The notes beneath the pieces were generated by a model, which saw only the letters and a program-made list of their open reading frames with translations, was not told the origin of the DNA and made no database searches. Shown here piece after piece: positions 16,910 to 26,635 of a DNA stretch of 64,000 nucleotides. Origin of the DNA: Pseudoalteromonas sp. '520P1 No. 423' (lineage in GTDB: Bacteria > Pseudomonadota > Gammaproteobacteria > Enterobacterales > Alteromonadaceae); NCBI RefSeq assembly GCF_001269985.1, contig NZ_BBZB01000001.1, positions 434,001 to 498,000 on the forward strand, written 5' to 3'. The position numbers were made by a program, and so were the translations under genes. The stretch's first letter is position 1. The number at the start of each line of letters is the position of its first letter.

Positions 16910-18268
16910 ATGTTATCCAAGAAAACCAAAAACTTAGTTGCTCTAGTATGTGTAACCTTAATGTATTCAAGCGCAACGACAGCGAAAGAATTAACATTAG
17001 CATTAGCCGAGCCAGAGTGGACCTTTTTGATTCAAAACAATGCGGTTAACCCTCGGGCATTGCTGCCGTCTGAAAATAGCTTTTTATACAATCTTCAACC
17101 ATTACTAAAAGCTAATAATTATCAAGAAGTTAGCAAAAAATTAAAGCGCTTCACGCCTGACGAAGAAAGCGGAGCAATGCTGTTGTTACGCGGCCAAATT
17201 GCCATGGCGTTAGAGCAGTTTTCGACAGCCAAAACCATGCTCGAAAAGGCTACTATAAAAGAGCCTGAGCTAGCGCCAGCCCATAATGCACTTGCACTGA
17301 CTTATTTACGTGAAGGCGCATTTGAAAAAGCACGTCCGCATTTACAAAAGGCGATAGAGTTAGGCAAAAGCAGTGCCCAATTAATCGGCCAATTGGCCTA
17401 CGTTAACATGCAGCTAGGCCATCCATCAGCAGCCGTTGCAGGCTTCCGCCAAGCAGCCTTTTTAGATGCGACAAATAAAGACTGGCAACAGGGCCTACTA
17501 TTTTCATTGGTGCGTTCAAAGTCGCTTGCACAAGCTTCGGCTTTAGTCGAAAAAATACTTGAACAATCACCACAAGACAAAGAACTGTGGATGTTAAGAA
17601 GCCAAATAGCATTACAAAGTGGTGATAACTTACAAGCCGTTAGCAGCTTAGAAAGTGCAATACAATTAGGTGAGAAAACACCTGACAACTTAATGACGGC
17701 GATACAACTTCACTTAACCACAGGTAGCCCTAAACGCGCTGTTGAGTTATTGACTCACCCTGCCTTACTCAATAAATCAATTAAGCAGGCACATCAGCAC
17801 GAACTTATACAAATCACTAAATGGTTAGCTGCTGAGCAGCAATGGGATAATTTGCAGGCGTTATTAACGCGCAGTAAGACACAATCTATCTCTAAAGAAC
17901 TTAATGTCACCTTAGCTGTTACAGAAGCAAGACTTGGCATTCACAAAGGTGAGGTATCTAAAGCGGAAAAAGTATTAAAAAACGCATTAAAGCTTGCACC
18001 AACACAAGGGGAAGCATTAATGGAGTTTGCCAAACTGCTAAGAGATCAACAGCGATATATCCAAGCTAAGCATTATTACTTAAGGGCTGAGGCATTACCT
18101 AGTCATCGTGAGCCAGCCATGTTAGGTCGAGCAAAAATAGCTATTGAACAAGGGCAATACAGCGATGCGCTGCACTTGATTGGTCAAGTAGCAAAAGAAA
18201 ATCCTAAACGCACCGATCTCGTGTCAACTATAGCTACATTGAAAAACCTAGTAAGAAACGATATTTAA
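16910..18268 (+). CDS. Tetratricopeptide-repeat protein of the TonB operon
   Basis: 452 residues from ATG 16910, preceded by GAGAGATACC. A signal peptide ends ATTA. At least eight TPR-like helix pairs are visible, for example EPELAPAHNALALTYLREG, ALEKARPH-type and ALMEFAKLLRDQQRYIQAK. It ends the TonB operon; in Vibrio a TPR gene occupies the same place. Probably a periplasmic scaffold. An in-frame TTG at 16877 would overlap tonB and is less likely. Confidence 0.82.
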   Translation: MLSKKTKNLVALVCVTLMYSSATTAKELTLALAEPEWTFLIQNNAVNPRALLPSENSFLYNLQPLLKANNYQEVSKKLKRFTPDEESGAMLLLRGQIAMALEQFSTAKTMLEKATIKEPELAPAHNALALTYLREGAFEKARPHLQKAIELGKSSAQLIGQLAYVNMQLGHPSAAVAGFRQAAFLDATNKDWQQGLLFSLVRSKSLAQASALVEKILEQSPQDKELWMLRSQIALQSGDNLQAVSSLESAIQLGEKTPDNLMTAIQLHLTTGSPKRAVELLTHPALLNKSIKQAHQHELIQITKWLAAEQQWDNLQALLTRSKTQSISKELNVTLAVTEARLGIHKGEVSKAEKVLKNALKLAPTQGEALMEFAKLLRDQQRYIQAKHYYLRAEALPSHREPAMLGRAKIAIEQGQYSDALHLIGQVAKENPKRTDLVSTIATLKNLVRNDI

Positions 18269-18692
18269 TTTAGGCAAACGACTGCTGACTGTAACAGCTG
18301 AAATAAGTTTTTGTGTATTTAAACCAAAGCAAATTTCTCTAACACCAACCACTTAGGTAGTCTTCTTCGAAAATAAAATATACTATCTAGCTTAACCCCT
18401 CAGTGTGCATTCCAAGTTCAATTAAAAGTGAGACTTTAGCTATCAATCAACTAGCCTCTGCTGATATTTAGCAAACACTCAAACTGCTCATTTTTACATG
18501 TTTATTTTAAGTTTGGAATTTAAATGAACGTCCGTTGATCGCTCTTAAGGGACATTAACTCTATGTGAGTAATATTATCAAATTACTTATAACAACGTTC
18601 GCTACCGATCATTCTTCTTTATTAAAAAATGATCAATCATTAATGTAACTGATCAAACTTAACTTTGTTACATTTCGACATCTGACATAAAA
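18269..18692. other. Intergenic region, no gene seen
   Basis: AT-rich spacer between the converging TonB operon and glmS. I see no protein-like frame longer than about 30 codons, no clear terminator for the TPR gene, and a few short inverted repeats (for example around ATGATCAATCAT at 18628). Confidence 0.5.
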
Positions 18693-18725
18693 AACCTCCT
18701 GTTAAGTTAAACTTATCAGGAGGTT
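18693..18725 (-). terminator. Rho-independent terminator of glmS
   Basis: AACCTCCTG / CAGGAGGTT inverted repeat with further pairing inside the loop (AAGTT/AACTT), followed on the minus strand by six T. Confidence 0.88.
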
Positions 18726-18782
18726 AAAATGACAATCAGACCTTACTGTCTTTCGACAACCTCTAAAAATACAAGATATTGA

Positions 18783-20615
18783 TTATTCTACAGTTACAGA
18801 TTTTGCCAAGTTACGAGGTTGGTCAACATCAGTGCCTTTGATCACAGCTACGTAATAAGATAATAACTGTAGAGGTATGGTATAAACGATAGGTGCTAGA
18901 ATATCTTCAACATGGTTCACGTTTACTACACGCATAGTGTCATCTGATTTAAACTCTGACGCTTTATCAGCAAATACATAGATGATGCCGCCACGTGCAC
19001 GTACTTCTTCTACGTTAGATTTAAGTTTTTCTAATAATTCATTATTAGGTGCAACTACTATGATCGGCATATCAGCATCAATTAATGCAAGTGGTCCATG
19101 TTTTAACTCACCAGCAGCATAGGCTTCAGCATGAATATAAGAAATTTCTTTAAGCTTTAAAGCACCTTCCATTGCGATTGGATATTGGTCGCCACGACCT
19201 AAGAATAATGCGTTATGTTTATCGGCAAATTCTTCGGCTAAATCTTCAATACCAGAGGCTAAGCTTAATGCTTCTTCTAATTTATTTGGTAATGTTTTAA
19301 GTGACTTAATAATATGTGATTGGTCTAAGCCTTTTTCTTGTGCGATACCTGCCACTAGCATTAATAAACCAACAAGTTGTGTGGTAAATGCTTTAGTTGA
19401 AGCAACACCAATCTCAGTACCGGCTTTAGTCATAAATGCTAAGTCAGATTCACGTACTAAAGATGAACCCGCTACATTACAAATCGTCATCGACGCCATG
19501 TAACCTTGCTCTTTTGCAAGACGTAAAGCAGCTAAGGTATCAGCTGTTTCACCAGATTGTGAAATGGTGACTAATAAGCTATTTTCATGAACAAAAGATT
19601 TACGGTATCTAAATTCTGATGCAATTTCGATATTACAACTTACACCTGCATATTGCTCTAACCAGTAGCGCGCAACCATACCTGAGTGATATGACGTACC
19701 ACATGCAATGATTTGTACATGTTTTACATCTTTTAATATTTCGATGGCATTTTTACCATTAAAAGTACCAAAAGCATCATTAACAACACGATCATCAGTT
19801 AAACGACCTTCAAGGGTATTACGTACCGCAACTGGCTGCTCGTAAGTTTCTTTAAGCATGTAATGACGGAATTCACCTTTACCCGATGCATCTTGCGTAA
19901 TGTTAGATTCATGCACTTCACGCTCAACTAACTCACCGTTTAAGTCGTAAATTTCAACTGACTCACGAGTAACACGTGCAACATCACCTTCTTCAAGGAA
20001 CATAAAGCTGCGCGTAACTGGTAATAGTGCTAATTGATCAGAGGCGATAAAGTTTTCACCTAAACCTAAACCAATTACAAGCGGGCTACCTGAACGAGAT
20101 ACGATCATTTCATTGTCGTTATCTTTATCAAAAACAACTGTACCGTAAGCGCCTTCAAATAATTTAACCGCGCTTTGTACTGCAGATAACAAGCTATCTG
20201 ACGTTTTACGTAAATCATGAATGGTATGTACCATTACTTCAGTATCTGTATCTGATAAAAATTCGTAACCTTTTACTTTTAGCTCGTTACGTAATTTTTC
20301 ATGATTTTCAATAATACCGTTATGCACTAACGCTATTTGATTATTTGATAAATGCGGATGCGCATTAGCCTCAGTAACACCACCGTGCGTTGCCCAGCGC
20401 GTATGTGCGATACCAGTAGTACCTTTACAGCCAGACTCATTTAACGCTTTTTCTAAGTTCACAACTTTACCAACTGCTTTTACACTTGATAGCTCAGAGC
20501 CATTTAATAAGGCAACGCCAGCTGAGTCGTAACCACGGTATTCAAGGCGCTTTAAACCTTCAACTAAAATTTTATTTACTGGGCGTTCTGCAACAGCCCC
20601 AACTATTCCACACAT
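18783..20615 (-). CDS. glmS: Glutamine--fructose-6-phosphate aminotransferase (isomerizing)
   Basis: 610 residues from ATG 20615, behind AGGAGA; the longer frame to 20651 is not used because the mature enzyme needs Cys2 as N-terminal nucleophile (MCGIVGAV). The glutaminase domain shows RWATHGG and HNGIIENH. Two SIS sugar-isomerase domains follow, with [28 protein letters not shown] and the C-terminal [13 protein letters not shown]. It converts fructose-6-phosphate and glutamine to glucosamine-6-phosphate, the first step to UDP-GlcNAc. Length and motifs are normal. The 66-bp leader is too short for a glmS ribozyme. Confidence 0.98.
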   Translation of the reverse strand: MCGIVGAVAERPVNKILVEGLKRLEYRGYDSAGVALLNGSELSSVKAVGKVVNLEKALNESGCKGTTGIAHTRWATHGGVTEANAHPHLSNNQIALVHNGIIENHEKLRNELKVKGYEFLSDTDTEVMVHTIHDLRKTSDSLLSAVQSAVKLFEGAYGTVVFDKDNDNEMIVSRSGSPLVIGLGLGENFIASDQLALLPVTRSFMFLEEGDVARVTRESVEIYDLNGELVEREVHESNITQDASGKGEFRHYMLKETYEQPVAVRNTLEGRLTDDRVVNDAFGTFNGKNAIEILKDVKHVQIIACGTSYHSGMVARYWLEQYAGVSCNIEIASEFRYRKSFVHENSLLVTISQSGETADTLAALRLAKEQGYMASMTICNVAGSSLVRESDLAFMTKAGTEIGVASTKAFTTQLVGLLMLVAGIAQEKGLDQSHIIKSLKTLPNKLEEALSLASGIEDLAEEFADKHNALFLGRGDQYPIAMEGALKLKEISYIHAEAYAAGELKHGPLALIDADMPIIVVAPNNELLEKLKSNVEEVRARGGIIYVFADKASEFKSDDTMRVVNVNHVEDILAPIVYTIPLQLLSYYVAVIKGTDVDQPRNLAKSVTVE

Positions 20616-20681
20616 ATCTTTCTCCTGCACGGGTGTATGGTTAAATATCAATATCCTTATGGATACGTTATTTGTTTACTA

Positions 20682-21455
20682 TTAATCATTCACATCAGCA
20701 CAAATAAGTTGTACGCCACAACCTTTAATCGCTTGGCAAATATCTTCAGCCAAGTTGTTGTCGGTTATTAAGGTTGTCACTTTGTGCCAAGGTAATTCTA
20801 AATTAGGTATTTTTCGGCCTATCTTGTCAGATTCGACCATTACGATTACTTCTCTAGCAGATTCAGCCATTACTTGGCTTAATCCCATTAATTCATTAAA
20901 CGTTGTCGTACCCCGGTCAATATCAATGCCATCGGCACCAATAAAAAGCTGATCAAAATCATATGAGCGCAAAACTTGCTCTGCAACTTGCCCCTGAAAA
21001 GACTCAGAATGCGGATCCCAAGTTCCTCCGGTCATCAATAATGTGGGTTCATTTTCTAAAGATAATAATTGATTAGCGATATTCATGGCGTTTGTCATTA
21101 CCAATAATCCGCGTTTATTGGTCAGTTGTGATATTAAAGCTGCCGTCGTTCGACCACTATCAATAATAATGCGATTATGATCTTTAATGAGGTTAGCAGC
21201 TGCTTTAGCAATTGCCATTTTTCGACGCGAAACAAGCGCTTCATTACTTTGTGTAACAATTTCTTGCGGTAATGCGATAGCACCACCATAACGGCGCAAT
21301 AATAAGCCACTTTTTTCTAATGCGGTTAAATCCTTTCGAATCGTAACTTCTGACGTTTCAAATTGTTCAGCCAACACATCAACCGTTACTTCACCAAGAT
21401 CATTAACTTGGTTAAGTATGGTATGGCGTCTTTGTTGCGTATTTCGTTTGGTCAT
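20682..21455 (-). CDS. DeoR/GlpR-family transcriptional regulator next to glmS
   Basis: 257 residues. N-terminal helix-turn-helix (TVDVLAEQFETSEVTIRKDL, then RRYGGA) and a C-terminal DeoR sensor domain (IDSGRTTAALISQL, MTGGTWDPHSESFQG, IGADGID). The family senses phosphosugars. Located 66 bp upstream of glmS in the same direction, an arrangement common in marine gammaproteobacteria, so control of amino-sugar synthesis is likely. No glpR-type neighbour is present. Confidence 0.9.
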   Translation of the reverse strand: MTKRNTQQRRHTILNQVNDLGEVTVDVLAEQFETSEVTIRKDLTALEKSGLLLRRYGGAIALPQEIVTQSNEALVSRRKMAIAKAAANLIKDHNRIIIDSGRTTAALISQLTNKRGLLVMTNAMNIANQLLSLENEPTLLMTGGTWDPHSESFQGQVAEQVLRSYDFDQLFIGADGIDIDRGTTTFNELMGLSQVMAESAREVIVMVESDKIGRKIPNLELPWHKVTTLITDNNLAEDICQAIKGCGVQLICADVND

Positions 21456-21681
21456 TTGGCTGCAATTAAGTTTCGATTCGAAAGATAGATGTATTTAAAC
21501 AAAACTTAACTGAAATAACAATGATCGAGCATCAACAATCGTAGATTTTTATATCAGACTATCTAGTATTGATATTTGAATAAATGAACAGCTAATTGGC
21601 AGGATTAATCCCATAAAGTAAAGTTATAGGTTTATTGAAACAAGCTTAAAATACTAATGCATAGTTATCATAAAATAATAA

Positions 21682-21709
21682 AGCTAAAACAATTACTTGC
21701 TTTAGCTTA
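21682..21709 (-). terminator. Probable terminator of the LuxR-type gene
   Basis: AAGCTAAA / TTTAGCTT inverted repeat just after the stop at 21721; on the minus strand it is followed by TATTATTTT. Confidence 0.6.
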
Positions 21710-21720
21710 ATGCACTTTAG

Positions 21721-22380
21721 CTATACTAATAAATGACCATTTAAAGCACATTTAACAATTGCTTGCTGTCGGTTAATACTATCTGTTTTTACTATGCAGT
21801 TAGCTAAATGAAAATCAACAGTTCTTTGACTGATAGACAATAACTGACTAATTTCCCATGAAGTTTTGCCATCTGAGGCCCATTTAATACATTCCAATTC
21901 TCTTTTAGTCATTTTATGACTATCATCTGCTATTTCTTTTTTGTATTTATTATAGATAAATGAAGATAACATTAGCCAAAACCAGCCTATTTTTTCAACT
22001 ACCAACCCTCTTTGTTTTTCTGAGTTTAATAAAAAAGTTAAACAAGCAAATTCAGATCCCACACCGTTAATAGGTATAACCAAAATTTCAAGATTATTAC
22101 TTTCAATTGATGCTTTACCTTTAATAACTAAAGATTTTGGTTCTATCTCATTTAAACAATAATCACTTATATCTATGCTTTTTTTTATTCTTTCTTGCAT
22201 GTTTATAGGTATATTACCAAGAACACTCACTTCATATTTATTATTCAATTTTGGTTTGAAAATGACTAAACCAGACCATTTATAATTAAATAAATCAGTT
22301 ACTTTTTCAAAGAATAAAACTAACTGCTCTTTAGAATCAATACAGTTAATTTCTTTAATTAAGCTTTCGATGTACTGCAT
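21721..22380 (-). CDS. LuxR-family transcriptional regulator
   Basis: 219 residues. A LuxR helix-turn-helix occupies the C-terminal 60 residues: MTKRELECIKWASDGKTSWE, then ISISQRTVDFHLANC-like recognition helix and SINRQQAIVKCALNGHL. The N-terminal 140 residues could be an autoinducer-binding-type domain (YKWSGLVIF, GSEFACLTFLLN), but the usual W/Y/D ligand residues are not all apparent. No luxI homologue is seen nearby, so it would be a solo. It sits next to a small secreted peptide and a CadC-like regulator, at the edge of the RiPP locus. Confidence 0.8.
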   Translation of the reverse strand: MQYIESLIKEINCIDSKEQLVLFFEKVTDLFNYKWSGLVIFKPKLNNKYEVSVLGNIPINMQERIKKSIDISDYCLNEIEPKSLVIKGKASIESNNLEILVIPINGVGSEFACLTFLLNSEKQRGLVVEKIGWFWLMLSSFIYNKYKKEIADDSHKMTKRELECIKWASDGKTSWEISQLLSISQRTVDFHLANCIVKTDSINRQQAIVKCALNGHLLV

Positions 22381-22408
22381 GTTAACCCCAACTCACAAAT
22401 TTTAAGAA

Positions 22409-22555
22409 TTACCCTTCCTTTTTGCATGTATCTAATATCTTACAAACACTAAAAGGAGAAATAGAATCTGTTTCAGAGATTAAAATAGAATCTAGTAAAA
22501 CTAAGTTCATTGTAAAAACTGCAGTTAAAATTATTAATAAATTTAATGATTTCAT
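22409..22555 (-). CDS. Small secreted peptide with two cysteines
   Basis: 48 residues from ATG 22555 (a longer upstream frame exists but AGGGTG precedes this ATG). A hydrophobic first half (SLNLLIILTAVFTMNLVLL) acts as signal or anchor; the tail SPFSVCKILDTCKKEG has a CxxxxxC pair. Lies between the LuxR-type and CadC-like genes, same strand, 28 bp before the former. Could be a signal peptide-derived pheromone or a small membrane regulator; no family recognised. Confidence 0.5.
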   Translation of the reverse strand: MKSLNLLIILTAVFTMNLVLLDSILISETDSISPFSVCKILDTCKKEG

Positions 22556-22666
22556 TATTTGTTGCACCCTATAAATATTTAATAAAAACAGGAATAACTT
22601 TAAATAAATAAAAGCATAAAACAATAATAACGATATGACTTTTATGAAAATCACATAAAAGTCACA

Positions 22667-24733
22667 TTATCTGATAGATAGTTTTAAGATTTGAGAACCT
22701 TTTATATCTTTTTGAGAAAATAACAATTTATTTTTCTCTTTATTAATAACAAAGGCCGGAGGTACTTTTTCATAGTCGTAAGATTTACTATATTCTTTAA
22801 CTTTATTTAAATCACTGAGATCTATTTGATGAAATGTTGTTTCTACTAAATCATGACTACTCCAATAAATAGAGCTTTTATGAGTGTCCCAATAAGTATC
22901 TGGCTCAATTGATATTTGATATTTTAAATCTAAAATATTTTTAGTTTTTACTGTATATAAATATAATTCACCAGACTCATCTGTCAGTACAAGGTCTGTT
23001 TTTAGATATCGAATTGAACGATACCCATCTAGAAATAGTTTTTTCTCTGATGATTCAATATCATATTGTAAAATCACCCAACCACTAAACCTTTTAACCG
23101 AATAAAATACATATCTACCATCATCAGAAAATATTGCATCTCCAATAAATTCATCTCCACCAGTGATATATGTTAATTGACTTGTTTTTATACTTATCAG
23201 CGCAAATCTATCATTAATTTTTATTAATTCCACAGGTTGATTTTTGTGTGAATTTATTAACTCAATGGGATACTGAGTCTCTAAGTAAGAAACTCTATTT
23301 TTTGTTAATGGATCAAATTTAAATAATTCGGTATGAGTTGGCTTAACATCCAAAGCTAAATAGTTGTCAAGTTGATAAGTAAGATGTTTAATTGTTGTTG
23401 GCATATCAAAAACTTTATGCGTTCTCCAATTTTTCATAGGTAGTTGTAATTCAACATATATTTTTTTGGGAGGTTGTTTTTCTATTAATAATAAATCATT
23501 TTTATTAATGACAGATACAGCGGTCGTATCAACTATATTAGTAGCTATATTTGTACTAAGTACACTTTTCAAATTAAGTTGATATAAACTGTCTTGATCT
23601 AGCAACAGTAAATCGTCATCACTTAGCCAATTAATATCTTTTATTTTCTTCGTTTGGGTATGCCGATAAATAATATCATCACTCAATAAGTCAACTACTC
23701 TAACTTCATAACTTTTATCATATTTTGACTTCCTGAGCACAGCCATAAACTGGCTATTAGGAGAGATACTTCCACGAATATCTGAATGTGATTCATCTAC
23801 ACTTGATGTAACTCTAGAAGTTTTTGTACTTATTAAATTATACTTAAAGATATTAACGGGCTCATTTATATTTTTTTGCCCAGAGAAGTAAATTATTGAG
23901 TAATCTTCCGAGGTGAATACATCACCAATTAAATAAAATCCATCAATCAGTTTTTTTGGAATATAGTCATTTCCAGTATTATTTAAGGTAACTTGATAAA
24001 TAGATGAGTTGCTTTCTATTAGATCTGAAAAAAATAATAACTCATTATTTCTTGAAAACGCAAGAGAGAAAGGGAAGTGGACATCACCTTGAATTGCAGT
24101 AAAATCATGCTGATTTTTTTGCTTAATAAAGACTTTAAACCTACTGTTTTCACTAACTCTCCCTGAGAAAGCAAAAAACTCATTATTTAATGATTGCTCT
24201 ACCGCAATTTTACTACCAGGTATTGTAGGCAGTACTTTATGTGATGTTTTTACTTCAAAACTACTCCCTAATAAAAAGTGCTGGATACTTAACCCACTAA
24301 ATAAAATCAAAGATAAAATTATAATGAAATATATCTTTTTTAACTTTAGAAACCTTTTAGCAGGTAATGACTTATTTTCAACTGCCCTTAAAGGCTCTTG
24401 TTGAAAGACTTCATTTTTTTTGGGAACATCAAATTCGACTGAGCAAATTAATTTATAGCCGCGCTTAGGAAATGATTGAATATATTTGGGAGATTTATGA
24501 TCATCATTAAATAACAACCTTATTTTACTAATTATTCTTCTAACTGCAGCATCCGATACGCAACGGCCTTTCCAAACGTTTTCATGTAATTCCGTCATTG
24601 AAATATAACGGTCTTTATTTTCACAAAAATACAACAATACAGACAACACTTTAGGTTCTAGTATTACATCAACTCCATCACGAGTGAGTACTATATCCTC
24701 TACATTTAATGTGAAACATCCTATTTTAATCAC
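22667..24733 (-). CDS. CadC/ToxR-like membrane regulator with periplasmic beta-propeller domain
   Basis: 688 residues. N-terminal OmpR-type winged helix (about 5-100): LEPKVLSVLLYFCENKDRYI, VWKGRCVSDAAVRRIISKIR and FPKRGYKLI. One membrane helix near 131-150 (IYFIIILSLILFSGLSI). The remaining 530 residues form WD/TolB-like beta-propeller repeats (SPNSQFMAVL, SDDGRYVFYSV, DLKSVLSTN). It would sense periplasmic signals and act on DNA without phosphorylation. It is divergent from the RiPP operon that starts at 24961, so it is the likely activator. A paralogue flanks the second peptide cluster (58053-60197). Confidence 0.85.
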   Translation of the reverse strand: MIKIGCFTLNVEDIVLTRDGVDVILEPKVLSVLLYFCENKDRYISMTELHENVWKGRCVSDAAVRRIISKIRLLFNDDHKSPKYIQSFPKRGYKLICSVEFDVPKKNEVFQQEPLRAVENKSLPAKRFLKLKKIYFIIILSLILFSGLSIQHFLLGSSFEVKTSHKVLPTIPGSKIAVEQSLNNEFFAFSGRVSENSRFKVFIKQKNQHDFTAIQGDVHFPFSLAFSRNNELLFFSDLIESNSSIYQVTLNNTGNDYIPKKLIDGFYLIGDVFTSEDYSIIYFSGQKNINEPVNIFKYNLISTKTSRVTSSVDESHSDIRGSISPNSQFMAVLRKSKYDKSYEVRVVDLLSDDIIYRHTQTKKIKDINWLSDDDLLLLDQDSLYQLNLKSVLSTNIATNIVDTTAVSVINKNDLLLIEKQPPKKIYVELQLPMKNWRTHKVFDMPTTIKHLTYQLDNYLALDVKPTHTELFKFDPLTKNRVSYLETQYPIELINSHKNQPVELIKINDRFALISIKTSQLTYITGGDEFIGDAIFSDDGRYVFYSVKRFSGWVILQYDIESSEKKLFLDGYRSIRYLKTDLVLTDESGELYLYTVKTKNILDLKYQISIEPDTYWDTHKSSIYWSSHDLVETTFHQIDLSDLNKVKEYSKSYDYEKVPPAFVINKEKNKLLFSQKDIKGSQILKLSIR

Positions 24734-24960
24734 TATACCGTCCTAATTTACCCGAAAAAGATACTCCCCAGTATCAAGCTTGATAATAACTGAATCGAAT
24801 TTCATTTACTACAAAACACATAAATCAATGATAAATAAAGAAGTTACAGCATAGTCACACATAAATCACAGGTAGATTATTGCTCGTTATTTGTCTTAAT
24901 TTACATTTATATGCAATGTAAAAAGCCAAAATAAGACTTTAACAATAAAAGGGAATAACG

Positions 24961-25155
24961 ATGAACAATTCAAACTTGAGCAAAAATACAACAGTAGAAG
25001 CAATAAGAACTAATGAAGGATTCATCGAAATTACCAGTTTAGAATTACTCGATGAAATGGTTGGTGGCTTAATTAGCCCAGAAACAGCTTTATGCCAACT
25101 TAAGGAAGAGCATCTTAACACTACAAAACATTATTCAGCAGATGGAATTAAGTAA
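24961..25155 (+). CDS. Double-glycine leader RiPP precursor candidate A
   Basis: 64 residues. Leader ITSLELLDEMVGG matches the ELxxxVxGG consensus for C39 peptidases; cleavage after Gly36 would free a 28-residue peptide with one Cys (LISPETALCQLKEEH…). AAGGGA precedes ATG 24961. Its stop overlaps the next ATG (TAATG). First gene of the radical SAM operon, so probably a substrate or a partner for it. Whether it is modified is unknown. Confidence 0.65.
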   Translation: MNNSNLSKNTTVEAIRTNEGFIEITSLELLDEMVGGLISPETALCQLKEEHLNTTKHYSADGIK

Positions 25156-26273
25156 TGAATGCTACTCAAAGTACATTTACTCCTTATTTCAAAAGGCTTA
25201 CAGAAACAAGAGATTTGAATTCTTTATCTAATATAGACAACTGGTGTCAAAAAATGAGTCTAGAATTTAATGAAAGTGTTAAAAATAATAACGGTTTAGA
25301 GTTAAAAAAAAACAAAACATTAAGTTGGATATTTAATGCCTACCCTCTGATTTTAGCATACCAAGGAAAAACAGAGGAGAGTGAGCAAACTCTCAATAAA
25401 ATCATTAAGTACTGGTCAATATCGCATAACAAGCAAGCAGATACTGAAAAATTAAAAAACTTAGTAGATCCTAGCGTTAACTTAGCAAGGTTACATAGGT
25501 TAATGCGAAATAATAAGTTTTGGCCGACTTTTAATAAAATAAATAGATTTTCAAATGATAGAAAAGTAGAGCTAGGAGGCTTCACTGTAGGTGAAGCTGA
25601 ACTACAAGAACATTGGAAAATGTTAAAGGTAGTATCGCTTGATGAACAACTAAAAACATATATTTCTGAATCTAAATTCGTTGAAGTTTTAAACTTAAAA
25701 AGTCAATTATCTGAAAAGACATATATGGAGTCTATTTATTTAGAGTCTGAAATAATATCTTTACTTGCATTAAATAAATTTGAACAGGCGGAGCAATTAT
25801 CAAAACAAGGCATGAATCAAAGTAACTGTATAAAAAGAGGTATCTACTTATACAGATTATATGAATCGTACAAAGGACAAAAGAAATATAAAAATGCAAA
25901 AACGGTTATGGAACATTTAATTGATAAAATGGAGCAAACATCTTTAAATAGCCTAACAAAGCTAATTTTTTCCTCTCGTATCATAGAAGAAGCAAACCTC
26001 AAACCAACCTCTTTATTAGTAACGCAAACCTTAGAACAATACCAATTAATAAATGATGAATTTAATTATGGCATGCTACTTTGTTCATTATATCAAAACT
26101 ATCCAAATAGTGATTTAAAAAGAAAAATACTCGATATTGCAACACTCACAGATTACATAATATTGCGAAAAAAAATAAAAGTAATTTTAGGTTATTTACC
26201 AGAAAAACAACCCTCTGAGTGGTGCTCAAAAATTACAACGTTATTAAGTTCAACCTTAGAAGAAACACCATAA
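25155..26273 (+). CDS. Hypothetical helical-repeat protein in the RiPP operon
   Basis: 372 residues, no signal peptide, strongly helical with TPR-like segments (LSWIFNAYPLILAYQGKTEE, YKGQKKYKNAKTVMEHLIDK). Translationally coupled to precursor A through the TAATG overlap. I do not recognise a family. Candidates are a precursor-binding chaperone or immunity/regulatory partner. Codon use is AT-rich like the rest of the locus. Confidence 0.6.
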   Translation: MNATQSTFTPYFKRLTETRDLNSLSNIDNWCQKMSLEFNESVKNNNGLELKKNKTLSWIFNAYPLILAYQGKTEESEQTLNKIIKYWSISHNKQADTEKLKNLVDPSVNLARLHRLMRNNKFWPTFNKINRFSNDRKVELGGFTVGEAELQEHWKMLKVVSLDEQLKTYISESKFVEVLNLKSQLSEKTYMESIYLESEIISLLALNKFEQAEQLSKQGMNQSNCIKRGIYLYRLYESYKGQKKYKNAKTVMEHLIDKMEQTSLNSLTKLIFSSRIIEEANLKPTSLLVTQTLEQYQLINDEFNYGMLLCSLYQNYPNSDLKRKILDIATLTDYIILRKKIKVILGYLPEKQPSEWCSKITTLLSSTLEETP

Positions 26274-26379
26274 AAATATTAAAACCTAGTATATTTACCA
26301 GTTTTTAAATTAACTGATCAATACATAATGAAGTTGTCTTAAAAACAAACGTAATAAACTAACTAAAGGAAGTAATACA

Positions 26380-26568
26380 ATGACTGATAAATTAGAAAAC
26401 ATTAAAAACGAAGAAATTAAATTAAACAAAGATGGTGAAATTGAACTAAGTGAAGAACTAACAAATGCAATTGCAGGTGGTTTTTCACCAGAAGATGAAA
26501 ATGAAGATGAAGCAATAAATGGTAGCTGTCCAACATTAAATGGTTCATGTGGCAAACAATTAAAGTAA
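26380..26568 (+). CDS. Double-glycine leader RiPP precursor B with NGSC repeats
   Basis: 62 residues. Leader ends IELSEELTNAIAGG (cleavage after Gly34). The 28-residue core is acidic at first (FSPEDENEDEA) and then carries NGSCPTLNGSCGK: two NGSC units seven residues apart. AAGGAAG lies before ATG. A strong hairpin then precedes the radical SAM gene. Repeated Cys/Asn-Gly motifs beside a radical SAM enzyme make it the best substrate candidate for thioether or C-C crosslinking. Confidence 0.75.
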   Translation: MTDKLENIKNEEIKLNKDGEIELSEELTNAIAGGFSPEDENEDEAINGSCPTLNGSCGKQLK

Positions 26569-26581
26569 AACTAAAGCTAAT

Positions 26582-26609
26582 CTGCTACATGAAATACATC
26601 ATGTAGCAG
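26582..26609 (+). terminator. Intercistronic hairpin (attenuator) after precursor B
   Basis: CTGCTACATG / CATGTAGCAG, 10 bp perfect, loop of 8. Followed by TATACTTTT. Such partial terminators between precursor and enzyme genes raise precursor expression relative to the enzyme. Confidence 0.75.
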
Positions 26610-26635
26610 TATACTTTTAACGTAGGATTTAATTA

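Noticed and set aside
18693..18782. Tn7 insertion at attTn7 downstream of glmS
   Set aside because: No tns genes or Tn7 end repeats; an ordinary terminator follows glmS.
20616..20681. glmS ribozyme or riboswitch
   Set aside because: The leader is only 66 bp and lacks the ribozyme core; such ribozymes are typical of Gram-positive bacteria.
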